A stretch of DNA of 64,000 nt from Athripsodes cinereus (taxonomy: Eukaryota; Arthropoda; Insecta; Trichoptera; Leptoceridae), in assembly GCA_947579605.1 (NCBI GenBank), contig OX388313.1, positions 1,984,001-2,048,000 of the forward strand. The letters run 5' to 3'. A program made the translations under genes and the position numbers. The stretch's first letter is position 1. Each line of letters opens with the position of its first letter. The notes below the pieces were generated by a model. It was given only the letters and a program-made list of their open reading frames with translations, made no database searches and was not told where the DNA came from. Of the stretch, positions 24,101 to 36,989 are shown one piece after another.

Positions 24101-24754
24101 TCATCTAATAGCCCCAATTCATTTATGAAACAGTAACAAGTAAATATAAGTTGAATAAACTGTTTTATTATTTGTATGTATGTAGTATTGGGACCAATCA
24201 TAAAAAAAGAAATAATAACATATTATACGCTAGTGATTTAGACATAAATCAAATATGATTAAAGAACATGTTATTTTGGATTATGGATCGTAAAATAAGT
24301 CTCCCGGTTGTTTCATATTATCATAATAAAAAAAATGAAGTATTTATTGAGTAATTTCGTGACATACGCATACACATGATAAAATATTAACATTTATGTA
24401 ATAACTCTGTATGTCGAAGGGAAACAATGCTATGTTAAGTCATGTCATTTTACAGACTATTCTCAACAGACTGCGAGATGATGTTAAAAGGTGTAAGAAG
24501 ATTCTTTTGAAATGAGACTCGGCAGAGGATGAACAATGCAAATGCGGCACAACTCAGGGCAATGCCCACCTTGCTAAGGATGTGCGGAATATGGCTGAAG
24601 TCTAACAACCTGATTCTTGGAAATAACATGGCGATGTCTGTTATCACCTTTTGCAGTGGAAAGATCCGAACACGGAATGTTACTAAAGTAAAGTCATCCA
24701 AAGTTTCCATGTAGCATTTTTTAAATGTTAAAAATAATACTGATTACGATACAT

Positions 24755-24801
24755 ATATCGATTGGATTGGTCTGCAATGAGCTGACCAATCCAATCGATA
24801 T
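24755..24801. repeat. Perfect 18-bp inverted repeat, 11-nt loop
   Basis: ATATCGATTGGATTGGTC at 24755-24772 pairs with GACCAATCCAATCGATAT at 24784-24801. It lies at the 3' terminus of the degraded LINE. Confidence 0.95.
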
Positions 24802-25110
24802 CTGATATTTCAGTTAGTCTCTTTAATTATACGTATGTGCCACAGCTCATGTCCTTGATCACTTGATCCCTGTAGGTGCCTTTATAATTCCTGCCTTCGG
24901 TCATGTCCTCCGCGATGTAGATGAGCAGGCTTGGGTGCCTGATATTATGGCCAATCCAGATTGCTCAAAGCTGGCTTATCTTTTTAAGGAATTACCTGCT
25001 TTCGCCTATCCTCGATTTTGACATTTTCAAAACAATAAATCTTCAGCATGCCTCTGAAGCACAACATTTTAAAGGCAGCAAAGATGACTTTGATGATGAA
25101 AGATGTATTA
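24755..25110 (-). mobile_element. Degraded LINE 3' end related to the copy at 16152
   Basis: GATTGGATTGGTCTGCAA, TATGTGCCACAGCTCATGTCC, GGGTGCCTGATATTATGGCC and CAGCATGCCTCTGAAGCAC match the minus-strand LINE at 16152-17323 at clearly lower identity, with indels. Its 3' end has become part of an 18-bp palindrome. Confidence 0.8.
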
Positions 25111-28082
25111 GCTATTCCTTTAACTTTTTTGAATTGCACATTCTAATAAGCTGAAATGATATACCGCTTTGCTTCAACAAAAATTTGACATATTTTTATA
25201 ATGTGAATATAAAAAAAAGTATACCTAATACGCGAAAAACTGAAATACAAATATGCCATGACCAGGACCACATAACCTACTCATAATATCTCAAGTTGAT
25301 CATAACTTGACATAGTTATGTTTCCCTCTAACGCAACATACATAATTTTATGTTACATAAAAGATGTGTACTTTTGTTTTAATATCAGAGCATAAATATA
25401 ATTATATAATTTGTAAATATAATATAGTATGTACGTTGATGTTTTATTTAAAAAATCGTTTTTTTTAATCCGAAAAATTTGTATATTACAATATTGAGTT
25501 ATTTAGTAAAATTGACGTTATGGACATGTTTTTTTTTTACATATTTGTAACATTATTATTTAAGCAAAGCATGCTAGAAATTTTGTTTTATTTTATTACT
25601 TGTAAATATCATTACAGGTAGACGGATTATTGCAGTTAAGAATATGGCATTGTTTTTATTAGTTAAAAGTTCAAAATAAAATTTATTTATGATAAATATT
25701 ATGATACGTCTGGGTACTTTTTTTGTTTATTAAACCTCTAGGTATAAAACAACCTAACTTCGTTACAAAAAAAATATCAAATATTTTTTGTTTAACAATC
25801 ACGCGGTAAAATACAAAAGTCAACTGAGGCAGTAAATTTCATTTCATATTATTGTTTTTAGAACACATGACGAAATTAGGTGAAAAAAAAGATGTATTAA
25901 TTTTTGTATTATTTAAGTATACTTTGGAAAGTAAAAAAATAAAATAAAATATAAACGGTTTGGTATGAAAACCAGACAAAATAAAAAATTTCTTTCTTTT
26001 AAAATGTATATAGAAATATTTTTTGTGTTGAGTTCTGTAAAAAAAAAAACATTGATGATTCCGTGTCACTTTCACTAAAAAAAAAAACGTGAAAAATACC
26101 AGAAAAAAATATCTAAGTTGAATAATCATATTAAGGGTTTCTCAACACTTTTCTCTGAATGTTTTAAGAGCTGAGATTCTATATCATCCAGACTCAACGA
26201 TATATAAAAAAAATCTTTAGGGAGGGTTCGGTGTTCGCCTAAACGACTTCTTCTGAAAATTTCCAAAAAGTCACTGTTAGTACAGAAATCAGTAAAAATC
26301 TAGTTAGTTTTTAGTCTGTGACAAAAATTTAACAACTGACATTTTGTCAATTCAAATATATTTGAGTTGAAATTTTATTTGTCCATTTTTAATACCAAGC
26401 CGCTCAATTCTTATTCTTAAAACAGATGACCTATCAGAGATACACCTTTTGGTATCTTAAATTTTACGAGAATTTTAAGATTATTTAGTTTAATATTGCC
26501 GTGTAATGTCTATCTTATAATATTTCTAATGTTATTCCTGAATACAATATCCGCGTTATGAGGGCTGTATGAAAACGCTAGGAATACATTATTACCGAAT
26601 GAACAACGATGAAGGAATATTACTAGATGTACCATTCAATGAAATAAAATTCAAACAAAACTTAAGAAAAAGTTGACTTGTATTTTTCTTTTTGTTTATG
26701 AAGGATGCAATCCTAATGAAATATTATATATTAAATTTTTGATTATTGTTAACAATTTATAAGATAAAAAATAAATATCAGTTTTTATAGAACTACTATC
26801 TGTTGCTTAGACACCGCATGATACAGCTAATACGTTACAAGATTGGATATTATTTTGTTACAAGCATTTCATTGTAATAAAGATTGATTTATATGAGAGA
26901 GACGAAATTCGACTTCTTAGGTCGTGATCAATTTTAGAGATTGACCTAAGAAATCGAAAGACGTCTTTTTCGTGTTAATCTTGTATAGGACAAGGAATAA
27001 CTTGTTTTAATTTATCCATTTAATGATTTTCAGCACTTGTGCATCAACATAATAAATACACATGATTTAGGACTTTGCAATAATAATAAATATTTGATTG
27101 TTAAAATATTTTAGTACATAAAGCGTACTTATTGCCTTGAGGCAATGTTTTCAGTCAATTAACCTTAACCTTTGTACATTCATGCTAGTGTTTAGGTTCG
27201 GATTTCTTTGGTGTCTTTTTAGTAGGTATTTAATGTAAGCATATTTCGCACTGCAAAGACAATTAAATAAATACGTCTTTGAACTGACAAAGAAAAAAAT
27301 CGATGTAAAACCATTGACATCATTCAAAGCATCGAATAAATTTATATTAAGTTATTATTTAACTACAACAGTTTTCGACAAGAAATCTTTTAATCAATAA
27401 GACGGAAATTATTAAAAAAAAGGAGTCAAATAAACAATCTTTTTCACGAATAAAAATACGTTTATTCCATCTCAATGGTCACATCTAAAAAATAATATTC
27501 CAACATCTCTTTTTATAATACAAGATTAACCGCGTGAAAAGCAATATGAAGCATTTTTTTAATAATATTTTTTGTTTTAAACTGACACAATTTATATGCA
27601 AATTGAAATGATGTATTCACGTCTGCCGTTATATTAAAAAAATCGCGATGTTATGTTAGATATATTTTTTTCCACCGTCTGTATTTTTTTATGAACAATA
27701 ATTTTCTGATTAAATTTGATAAATTGCGTGCATTGACTGTTTAATAATATTATTATAAATAAGAAATGAATTATGTATATTTATTTATATAAAAAAAGTT
27801 TACGTTTCAAAATACTGACTAAAAAAAATGTCAGCATTGTAAGAAAATATGAAAAAAATGGATTAGACTAAATACTTGTTTTAATCAAATAAACTTACTT
27901 ATACAATTCGTTATCAACCTTAAAAGACGTAGAAAGTCGACAGAAGGGTTTAAGCTTTGAATTTTTTGTTCAATTATCCATTGATTATTTTTGTGAAAGG
28001 TTGATAAAGTATATAAGAATGTGACTTTGATTTAAAACAAATTAGGATGCGCTCATTGTTAAATATATTTCCATTAAATATT

Positions 28083-28360
28083 TGATACTCTATTCAACAG
28101 TTATTATTGACTCAAATGAATCGATACTCTGTATTCAAGAGTTATTTTTGATTAAAAATAGTCGATAACTTGTATTCAAGAGTTATTATTAATTTAAAGT
28201 AATCGATAACCTGGATTCACTAGTTATTATTGATTTAAACAACCAATAATTCGTATTTAAGAGTTACTATTGATTAAAAATAATCGATAATCCATATTCA
28301 AGAGTAATATATTGATTACAAATAATCAATAAACCGCATTCAAGAGGTTTGATTGAATAA
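28083..28360 (+). repeat. 41-bp tandem array, about 6.5 units
   Basis: Units of the type TCGATAACTTGTATTCAAGA + GTTATTATTGATT + AAAATAA repeat with a 41-bp period (one unit 42 bp), each with several substitutions. The array lies about 870 bp past the stop of the Rbp6-like C-terminal exon. Confidence 0.9.
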
Positions 28361-29224
28361 AAAAATTGTTTTAAACGTTGGTAAATTATCAAATATGATG
28401 AAGTAAATCAACTTAGATAAATCTTAAAAAAAAAGTATTTTTTTCAGATCTTATCAAGACTGTTGGTGACGTATTAAAATGAATTAAATAATGTTTTTTT
28501 TAAACCAAATTTTTACCGTTCTATCGAAATAAATACATATTGATTCTTAATAAAACTATTGAAGTTTTTTTATACCGTTTTTTTCAATACTAACTTTATT
28601 AACTTTGAAACGTAGTGGTTTTAGTTCTCAATATTTTCAGCCGTATTCAATTAAGTACCTATATAGTAAGTTTTTAACAACTTTTGATTAATTTTAATCA
28701 TTAATTGACAATAAATTGTCATTTTTGTAAAATAACAAATAATTTTACCTTGAATTCATCATTTCTGATAAACAAATACTCAGTTTTTTTTTAAAAATTA
28801 TAAACTGAAACATGTAAGTATTCAAATTAAACTATAATTTTAGAAAAAGGATAAACTCATGCTCTTTTTTTGATGATGTTGTATTCATCTAATGTTTTGA
28901 TGACCATTATTATGATCTTATTATTATACAGTACAGTACACTGAGTGGATTGTTACAATATCATTCAGTAGCTTCTTTAAAAGTACTGTCCATTTTTTTT
29001 AGTTAAATTCACAAATCGTTATCTTTTGAATTCGGCTGAAACTATTTATGAGTTTTATTATTTTATGTAGTACAGTAGTTGTATAAAGTTCGATTTTTAT
29101 TGATATTACAAATTACGTATCGATTCGGGGTTTCGGGATATAATGATTGTAATACGGGGTGTTGTGTGTTTAGAATATATTCGATAATATTCTGTTTTTG
29201 TATAATAATTTTTGTTATTATTAT
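28361..29224 (-). other. 3' flank and probable 3'UTR of the Rbp6-like gene
   Basis: Sequence just past the stop at 29225 on the minus strand. It has AATAAA at 29101-29096 and further AATAAA-like words. Musashi-family transcripts often have long 3'UTRs, so the true end cannot be fixed here. No coding signal is seen. Confidence 0.5.
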
Positions 29225-29430
29225 TCACAGATGCATGGCGTGCATATTTGCAGCCGCAGCGTAAACACCGGTTAGATGATCAAGGGGATGGTGATACGGC
29301 ATCAGTGTGGTCAACGGGTGATGGTGTAGGCTGGCCAAACTGTTACCTGTAGGGTATGGTAGCCCGAAACTGGGGTAGCCAGAATATCCTCGGCCGGCTG
29401 CGTACGCGGCGTATGCTGCCGCTGGAAAAC
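29225..29430 (-). CDS. Rbp6: Rbp6-like gene, C-terminal exon with stop codon
   Basis: The acceptor GTTACAG precedes a 206-nt exon whose first two bases complete a Gly codon from the upstream phase-1 exon. It encodes 67 residues: an FPAAAYAAYAAGRGYSGYP segment typical of the low-complexity Ala/Tyr/Gly region of Musashi/Rbp6, then PSFGLPYPTG, a His-rich stretch (LHHHPLTTLMPYHHPLDHL) and the end NMHAMHL followed by TGA. Such regions mediate protein contacts and condensation in Musashi proteins; this is family knowledge, not visible here. An AATAAA signal on the minus strand at 29101-29096 lies about 125 bp past the stop, though such hexamers are common in this AT-rich DNA. A possible donor GTGAAT overlaps the last codons (29228 downward), so another isoform could splice on to a further exon. 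Confidence 0.88.
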
Positions 29431-31788
29431 CTGTAACAAAACAATTAAACATAATTAGTAGCTATCCACTTTAAACATGTATAAAAGAGCTATTTTTAAA
29501 TGATGATGTGAAATAAATAAATAAAAATAAACTCAAAGAGAAAAAGCAGAAAGAAGATAGAAAGTAAATATAGCGAAATAATTATATTCATATTGTCGGT
29601 GGAACCATGAACCTTCCATGTGCATTTTTTTTCCAAAATGAGATATTGATACAAAATTATTCGTCTTATGGAGCTGCATCTACCGACGAAAAATCTTGAT
29701 ACAATCTGAGATATTCACGGAAAAATAATTGGGTTGAATGAATTTCTTACGTTCTGTTTTTTCTCGAATAATTCGTGAAAACTCAAATGCATTTTAAACA
29801 ATAATCTGTAAAGTTTTCCGAATCGTGCCTAGAAATTCAGTACACAATAGAATTTCTAAGACATTTTCCATGTAACGAATCAGACACATTGAAAATGTCA
29901 TCCGGCAAAATAGTGTTTTTAATTACCAGCAAAATCTTTATAAATATGTACAAGGAAGGTTTCGTGAATCCACCGATTATAATTATAAGCATACTCGTAA
30001 ATAAATAAAAAAAAAATGACTTTGGCCTGAAGAAAAATAGTTACGTTTCGTATAAATGGGTTTTTTGAAATCTGAAGTTTTGTATGCAATAGAGAGATTA
30101 TCATCGTAAAATGATTAGTCCAATAAAAATATTTGTATTTTTATTTTTAACACTTAGGTATGCTCTAAAAAAGCTCTTAACAATCCCCTTCGACTTATTT
30201 TATTATTTTTATTGAAAAAGGTGTACCTATATCAAAACTAAAATGGCAAGTTAATTCATTATGAAATGTCATATGTACTTTATGACATTACCTTCAAACA
30301 ATAATAACAACAAATTAATTAAACAATAACTATAAATAATACTTGAAATGATAACAATAACGGGTAGTGAATACCCGGTATAATAATAATGTAAATATAG
30401 GTACACTCGTAATAGCGGTAACACGTAACAACAGGTAGTAACAGTTTGTAACTAACTTACAATATACCTACTACACTACGTGAAATGTTGTAAAGCTTTC
30501 AAATTAATTGAAATTACTGAACGTGTGAATGCTCAAGGTGATGCACTTCACAGATTAGCATCAGTAGCGATATAATACTAGTAGGTAGGTACCCATTATA
30601 CCGAATACTTGATAGTAGTACCTAATGCATACATCTCTAAGTTCTTGCAAACGTACCTACTGGAGTACCTACCCACGTGTATGCAAAGTTAGCCTGTTTC
30701 GTAATATAGGAGACAATACATCAATTTGAGGCGACAAAATTTATCATTACGGGGGATATTTCTGAATTTTTATTTTTATATTTTAATCTAAAATATATAT
30801 CTCTGTCTTAAAACTAAATATATATAAGATTAATAATTCAAGAGTTTTTGTGTTTACGCTGTGGAAATCCATTTTTAATTTTAATAAATAAAATATAAAA
30901 ATATATTATAAAAGTATAGGCGAAAAGGTTCTGTATTTAACCTAACATAGTGGAGATTAAACAGTGCTCAATAATATATTTTTATATTTTATTTATGAAA
31001 ATATATAAGATTTGTAAGTTTTTTCTTTTAAAACAGAGGACTAATTACTGAAGGTAACGAAAATACGGATCGTTCTCTCTGTGCTTTAAAAATAGGACAT
31101 TCAGAAGGGGTAGCATACGTTATCCCTTAATTGAAGATATTAGATGCTTTATATCTACTTTGTGATGTTTAACAAATATCTTTATTTAACCGGATTTTCG
31201 AATAGTCACAGATACAAGTGGGAACCCTGTTTATCCATTTGTTCTGGGGACTTCATGGTGAAATCATTTGATTTGTCGTAAAAACTATTTGGTTCATCTC
31301 CCATTAAAGTTTCGTCCTAGAGTACATCACTAGTATCATATGCGAAAACTGTCGAAACAATCTCTTGTTGGCATGTCGCCCCAGGCGTTCTCTGGTTGAA
31401 CGTACAGTGATTTAGTGTAAACATTCTCCATCCTCTGTTACAGTACACTGTATTATATGTATGCACGTACAGTGGACTTTAATCTCAGACAAAACAAGCC
31501 GTGACAATGGTACGCTTGATTCACTAACAGGATATAGGTAGAGATACTTGATGTATATTTATATACACAATTTATTTGAAACGGCAGAAAGCACAGACTT
31601 TACCTAACTATTGGGCAACATTTTCAGCAGTAATCCTCGTAGTAGATAGATTCAGGATGTTACTGATGTCTGAGTTTAAAGCTCAAATAAGAGGTTTTAA
31701 TTCAGACTAACTAGGAATGAAATTATTTCAACATTAATTTGAAAAAAAAATATGCTATAGATAAATAAAGGTTTAATAATTATAATAT

Positions 31789-32446
31789 GCGTGATGTAAA
31801 CCAGTCATGTAATATCGTGGTTAATGGACAAGCTATCCAACAAGTTGATAGCTATGTATACCTAGGGCACACTGTAAAACTTGGAAGAGAGAATCAAGAG
31901 GTAGAAATTGAAAGAAGACGAGGCTTGGCATGGGCGGCCTTTGGTAAATTATCTTATATCCTGAAATCCCCGAAATACCCAAATTATCTGAAAAAGAAGC
32001 TATTTGATGCCTGTGTTCTCCCAGTGCTCACCTATGGCTGTGAAACTTTTGTGTTCACGAAAAGAATTTTACACAAATTATCAGTGACGCAAAGATCCAT
32101 GGAAAGGAGAATGCTGGGTATTTCACTGAGAGACAGGAAAACTAATGTATGGATCAGAGAAAAGACCAGAGTCGTCGATGTCGTTCACAAAGTTTCTAGT
32201 CAGAAATGGAGTTGGGCTGGTCATGTGGCCAGAACCACAGACTCTAGGTGGACAAAGAAAGTTCTGGAGTGGAGACCTAGAACAGGCAGAAGAAGTGTTG
32301 GTAGGCCTCAAGCACGATGGTCGGACGACATAAGACGGGTTGCAGGGGTCGCGTCGGCTGGATGCGGTCTGCCCAGGATAGAGAGCTGTGGAGATCAATG
32401 GGGGAGGCCTATGTTCAACAATGGACGCAGGGAGGCTGACATGATG
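31789..32446 (+). mobile_element. LINE 3' end insertion in the Rbp6-like intron, 11-bp target duplication
   Basis: The 658-bp insert is flanked by AATTATAATAT (31778-31788 and 32447-32457). It encodes the C-terminal ~200 residues of a LINE polyprotein: VDSYVYLGHTV, CVLPVLTYGCETFV, QKWSWAGHVART and VGRPQARWSDDIRRVAG. The frame then shifts near 32350. In another frame the normal family ending follows (QDRELWRS, EAYVQQW, stop TGA, then ATGATG). An ATG at 31787 spans the target junction and is not a start. The insert lies antisense to the host gene. Confidence 0.9.
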
Positions 32447-33675
32447 AATTATAATATTCAAATACATAATAAGTAATATTCATTACGATAAACGTAGCAA
32501 AACTTCTCAGCATAATATTACATACAGATTTTCCATGAAATTTTGTAAGTTTTCGAGTGACCCGTTAGGGGTAGATTCAATATACAATATAGGTAGGTAC
32601 AATTTATCACGTAAATGTAATTTCTGTAATTTTCTCAATTTAACGATAGAGTATGCCAAATAATTACATTTGATTTATCATTTGCGTATTTATTGCAAGC
32701 TAATATTCAAATGGTTATTCACTTGTCAATATTCGCAAAATGTGAAATACCTATACGGCAATGTACTGGAAAAGCGCAGGAATAGGTTCAACGTCGAGGA
32801 AGACCTGATGTGGCACCGAGGGAAGAGATATGCTTGTCGAAATGTCTAGCTGATTTAAGTTACATAATAGATATGTGATTAGCTGAAAGATACTGTATCT
32901 AGGTAATAATAAATAACCATTTTTTTAAGAACAATTTATAAATATCAATAAAATGAAAAAAAAAACACATGAAATAAAAAAGTAAGTAGAAGTTTGTTGT
33001 CTGTTAACTTTTGTTCAAATGTAAAAAAATAATAAAAAAAATCGTTAGAGTGATTTCTCTAAAAATCGGCTTCAAAGTGTGTCCTCTCAGTCCTGGTAAA
33101 TTTGTGCCGAGCATTGTAGGCAGACATGTTTTTTGCATGCATAACGAGTAAATTTTGTCTTCCTTTCAATTAAATCGCACTCTTTAATCTTTCTTTTCAA
33201 TTCACTCGTAAAAATTCTGCACAATATTCTTTCACACGATGTTCCAGGTTAGTTTTGTTCAGGGGCAGTTGGCAAATCTCGTCCTAAGACATGATTGCGC
33301 AATTCTCTTGACAATTTTTCATTATACACCCGCTGTGTCATAATAGAAAGAACAAGTTCCCTAGCAAGGCCTCAAATGAAATCTGCTCTCCATTTATTGA
33401 AAAAAAAATTTTTTATTGAAGTGATGTTAGGTAAACTCTATGAATTTACTGAGCTGATGTACGTGAGACACTATGAAAAATATTAATATATTACTGACGT
33501 TAGGTCTGTATTGAAAGAACCTCTACACACTCGGATATCTCAGGAGTCGGAGACTCCTATTTATCCGAATTCGCACACATCACTTTCATTTCCTCAGGGG
33601 CGACCCGAAGAACAGATCAACGTAAGTCGCCTCGTTGGAACAATAAACAAAAAGAAACAAAAATAGCCCATATTG

Positions 33676-33718
33676 ATGAGTCTATTAGACCTAACAACGT
33701 TAGGTCTAATAGACTCAT
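33676..33718. repeat. Perfect 20-bp inverted repeat, 3-nt loop
   Basis: ATGAGTCTATTAGACCTAAC (33676-33695), then AAC, then the exact reverse complement (33699-33718). It lies in an intron of the Rbp6-like gene. TTACTGACGTTAGGT words flank the region at about 33493 and 33725. Confidence 0.95.
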
Positions 33719-33904
33719 TATTTATTACTGACGTTAGGTTCAGTAGACATCAGACACCCATCAGCTATAGATCCACACATGTACTCACGACGGCCGTCGT
33801 TACTTTACTGATGATTAAAGGAACATAAATTAGGAACCTACTGAGGGAAACGGAAAGATAGGACTCGAAAAGGCAACGTTTTTACATAAAAAAAAATTTC
33901 GCTG

Positions 33905-34190
33905 TGTCTGATAGACATCACCTCAGTTGCAGAGGGATAAGCCACGTAGTTAGATCCGAAGAAGAAAGGGCGGCTTAAGGTATTCTGCAGGGTATACCTG
34001 AAGGCAGAAGACCGTTAGGCAGACCAAGGCAAAGATTGTCAGATAACATCAACTGAGATCTAGAGGAGCTAAAAAAATGCTAAAGACGACTGGTATTCCA
34101 TTGCTAAAGATAGAAAAGGCTGGGATATATTGTTTTGGAGGCAAAGGCCCTACGAGGGCTTTTCGGCCATCGGAAGTAAGTTAGTATAGT
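33905..34190 (+). mobile_element. Old LINE 3'-end remnant (family C)
   Basis: It is a diverged copy of 39421-39690: AGATCCGAAGAAGAAA, GGTATTCTGCAGGGTATACC, GGCAGAAGACCGTT and TCGGCCATCGGAAGTAAGT. Indels break all frames. Confidence 0.85.
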
Positions 34191-36956
34191 TACATCGACA
34201 ATACATAGCTAAAAATAATAAACTTTTGTCCAAATGAAGGAAAAAACTTTATCGTTAGTAGAACCTATGTATATAATATAGAGATTGTATCGAGTCACAA
34301 CGAACGACGACGATGAACAATAATATGTATTTCTGACATTTCCATTAAAACGGGTGGTGAAAATAAGTAAGTTTTATGTAGAATATATCTACTAAGCTTT
34401 GAGTATTGGTTAGTACATTGAAGTATACAACATCGGGTAGTCCTAATAGTTACCTTTCATAGTGGTACAATGTCGTCTTATCTGGTATCAAATAAAATAT
34501 GCAAAGACAAGAATGAAATAAGAATAGATAATAATATAATATACATAGATTGTGTGCGAATTTCAGCACCTGTTTTTACCCTACGTAGTAGACACAGCGT
34601 ACAATGTTGTAGATACCTATCCAAAGCTTGGTTCCTCCTTCCTATTGGTTATATCTACGTACATACGTTCTTCTTAGCCATTACAACTTAGAGCCACTTA
34701 GAAGTTTTATGAGAATTTATCATTCACTTTAATACAATAGTTGCTAGTTGGTACATATACTTTGAATGGAATATTTATTAAGCTTTTTTAGAGATAGGAA
34801 TTGTTAAAAAAAAGTTATAACAATTGAGTATATAAAATACTATAAAAATGCTTATAATTTGCTTGCAATATTGATTGAAGGATTTCATGGTGAGCTTTTA
34901 TAGATGGTCGATTTTGTTTTTCGTTTTTCATACCTTGACAATGGTGCCAACATGAGCGCTGAAATTTTTGTATAATAAAGCCAGATATGGTTTACTCAAA
35001 AAAAAAAACATCAACCATCTAGAGATTGTAAGAAGTTCAGTAGAAATACTGGTATAACATTTTGTTATGAATAAATGTGTGATTGCCCTAAAAGAAGCTA
35101 GATAGATCAAAATTAAATCTGTGAATTGCATGACTTTGCAGTTTGTAGTGGTCAGATGTTTTGAAAGCAGCAATAGACTGGGATCTCTGGAGGAAATATC
35201 TAGGTGCAATAAGCTCCTTATCCAACAAGAACAAGGGGAAGAAGATGGATGTACGAAAGGGTAAAATGGGATTAGCTGAAAGAAATCAGATATCTTTGTC
35301 ATTTTTTCTCTAATTTTAAGTTTATAGGTATTATGTTTAGATTGTTAACCAAAAAATATATTTGGTAAATTAATATTTAAGAATCTGCTGGTAAAAAACG
35401 AGTAAAATAACAGTTACCATTTTCTTAGCCTATTTCGAGATTTTAGGTATCGATTTAAGAATGATTCATCTTTGGGAAATGAGAAACTAATATTATAAAA
35501 TATAAAAACTAAATTTTATTATTATTATTTATAAGATTACGGCAACCCGTCCCTTGTGGGACGATTTGTGCCAATAGTTATCAGATGGTATTTAATTATC
35601 GAAGCTTCCCGACGATTTATCGATTGTAAAGTATACATTTCTATTATATACTTTTCGTTTAATAACATCACACATTTGAAACGTACAGTAGTTTATATTT
35701 GGTTAATTATTCATAGGTAATGTATGCCAATATGGAATTACAAATACCAATAATAACAATACTACTGCAAAATTTCCAGCACTGTTTGCAAAATACAATA
35801 TGCATTATGCTGGAAGGGGAAAATGGAATAAATTATTGTCCCGCGAGGGTCCCGGAATGTAATAGGTCTCCCGATTTTTTTATGTAAAATTACAAGTGTC
35901 ACACATGAGGCAATTTTCAGAACAAGTGCTTTTTATATTTTAATTTTAATTTGTGCGTTGGTCTAATGCCACTATAATTTCGGATAGCGAGTGAACAATA
36001 CTACATCAGGAAATCAGTGTTTATTTGGAAAACTGTAAAGGCCAAGAAAAATATACTTAGTAATAAGAAATTCCATAATAGTCTTAAATCTTTCTAAACA
36101 AGTCTAAGTAAACAACTAGCTTATAGAAAATACGTAACTGTAAGCTAATTTTAAGTCGACATTGTTAAAGTAAAGAGTTGTTGGATATTAATGGTTGTGT
36201 TTAATTTTAGGAAGGATCTTGTCAAGGGAAGCTTTTCAGGCGAATCTTATGCCATTCCCTAGAAAGAATTTGCATGAAGAATATGGATGATATACGAACT
36301 AATTTTCCTGTAACATCCGTGAGCGAAGGTGGATGCAACCCTCAACGTGAGTGACCTGAAGAAGACAAGTATTGCCATTCATATACATGCTAGTATTTTA
36401 TGATATGAAGACGTCAAATTGTATTTTCATTACATGCAATTAGTGTACTAATTACTACATTAATAATTACAAGAGATACGACATTGATAATATACAACAA
36501 TTAACATATTCTTCAATCATAAGATGAGGTGTGCTACACTTTCTGAATGTCTATTACGACAAACAATTAAGTAGTTCATAATTTACTACATTTATAACGA
36601 AATGCTATTGTTACATTTACATTATAGATAATCTCGCGATTGCGATGTCATATTATTATGATCTATTTACATATTTACAAAACATAAAACAAAAATAAAT
36701 AAAAACGTTGTTTTATGAAGTAAAAGTATGAGTTGCCAAAAAATATGAATTTGAATAATTATAATTATTTCATCCTTATGGCGTAATCCATACGAAAAAT
36801 GATTGCATCATTATTACAATGAATATAAAAGCTATAATCTTCCACGACCACTTCATAAAACAAACGGAATGAGAATGAAAAAACAAATGATAATAAGTAA
36901 TGATAGTAGCAGTAAGTAACAGTTGAATAGCGAAATAAACAGATTGTGATACGTAC

Positions 36957-36989
36957 CATCTGGCAATGCGCCCAGTGACCACATGAAAT
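36957..36989 (-). CDS. Rbp6: 33-nt in-frame microexon of the Rbp6-like gene
   Basis: The minus strand reads a weak pyrimidine tract ending TTTTTCTAG, then 33 nt, then a donor GTACGT. With the preceding exon ending in phase 1 (one G), the exon completes GAT and encodes DFMWSLGALPD. It ends in one G that joins the next exon as Gly. Both borders are phase 1, so including or skipping it keeps the frame: the linker becomes GAY-DFMWSLGALPD-GFPAAAY or GAY-GFPAAAY. The Met/Trp/Leu-rich peptide sits where vertebrate Musashi has a short hydrophobic DAFMLGM-like stretch, which supports homology. It is too short to appear as an ORF; other frames over this interval are meaningless. Whether it is constitutive or a regulated cassette cannot be told from DNA. 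Confidence 0.8.

Larger units (their letters stand above)
19492..28082. other. AT-rich non-coding stretch
   Basis: It contains the LINE remnants at 20880 and 24755 and an imperfect 14-bp hairpin at 26910-26956. Otherwise there are only AT-rich sequence and chance frames under 100 codons. No splice-bounded coding segment was recognised. Confidence 0.6.
29431..36956 (-). other. Intron of the Rbp6-like gene (7.5 kb)
   Basis: The intron runs from donor GTACGT to acceptor GTTACAG. It holds a LINE insertion with an 11-bp target duplication (31789-32446), an older LINE remnant (33905-34190), a 43-bp palindrome (33676-33718) and weak pieces of the scattered ~265-bp repeat (32545-32665, about 35840, about 36510). 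Degenerate coding-like patches near 35130-35300 and 36185-36370 probably come from decayed retroelements. No further exon was recognised. Confidence 0.75.

Noticed and set aside
28083..28360. CRISPR-like array
   Set aside because: Units are contiguous 41-bp tandem repeats without unique spacers, in an animal genome.
31787..31789. ATG apparently starting the LINE frame at 31787
   Set aside because: The ATG spans the target-duplication junction; the real ORF is 5'-truncated and has no native start here.
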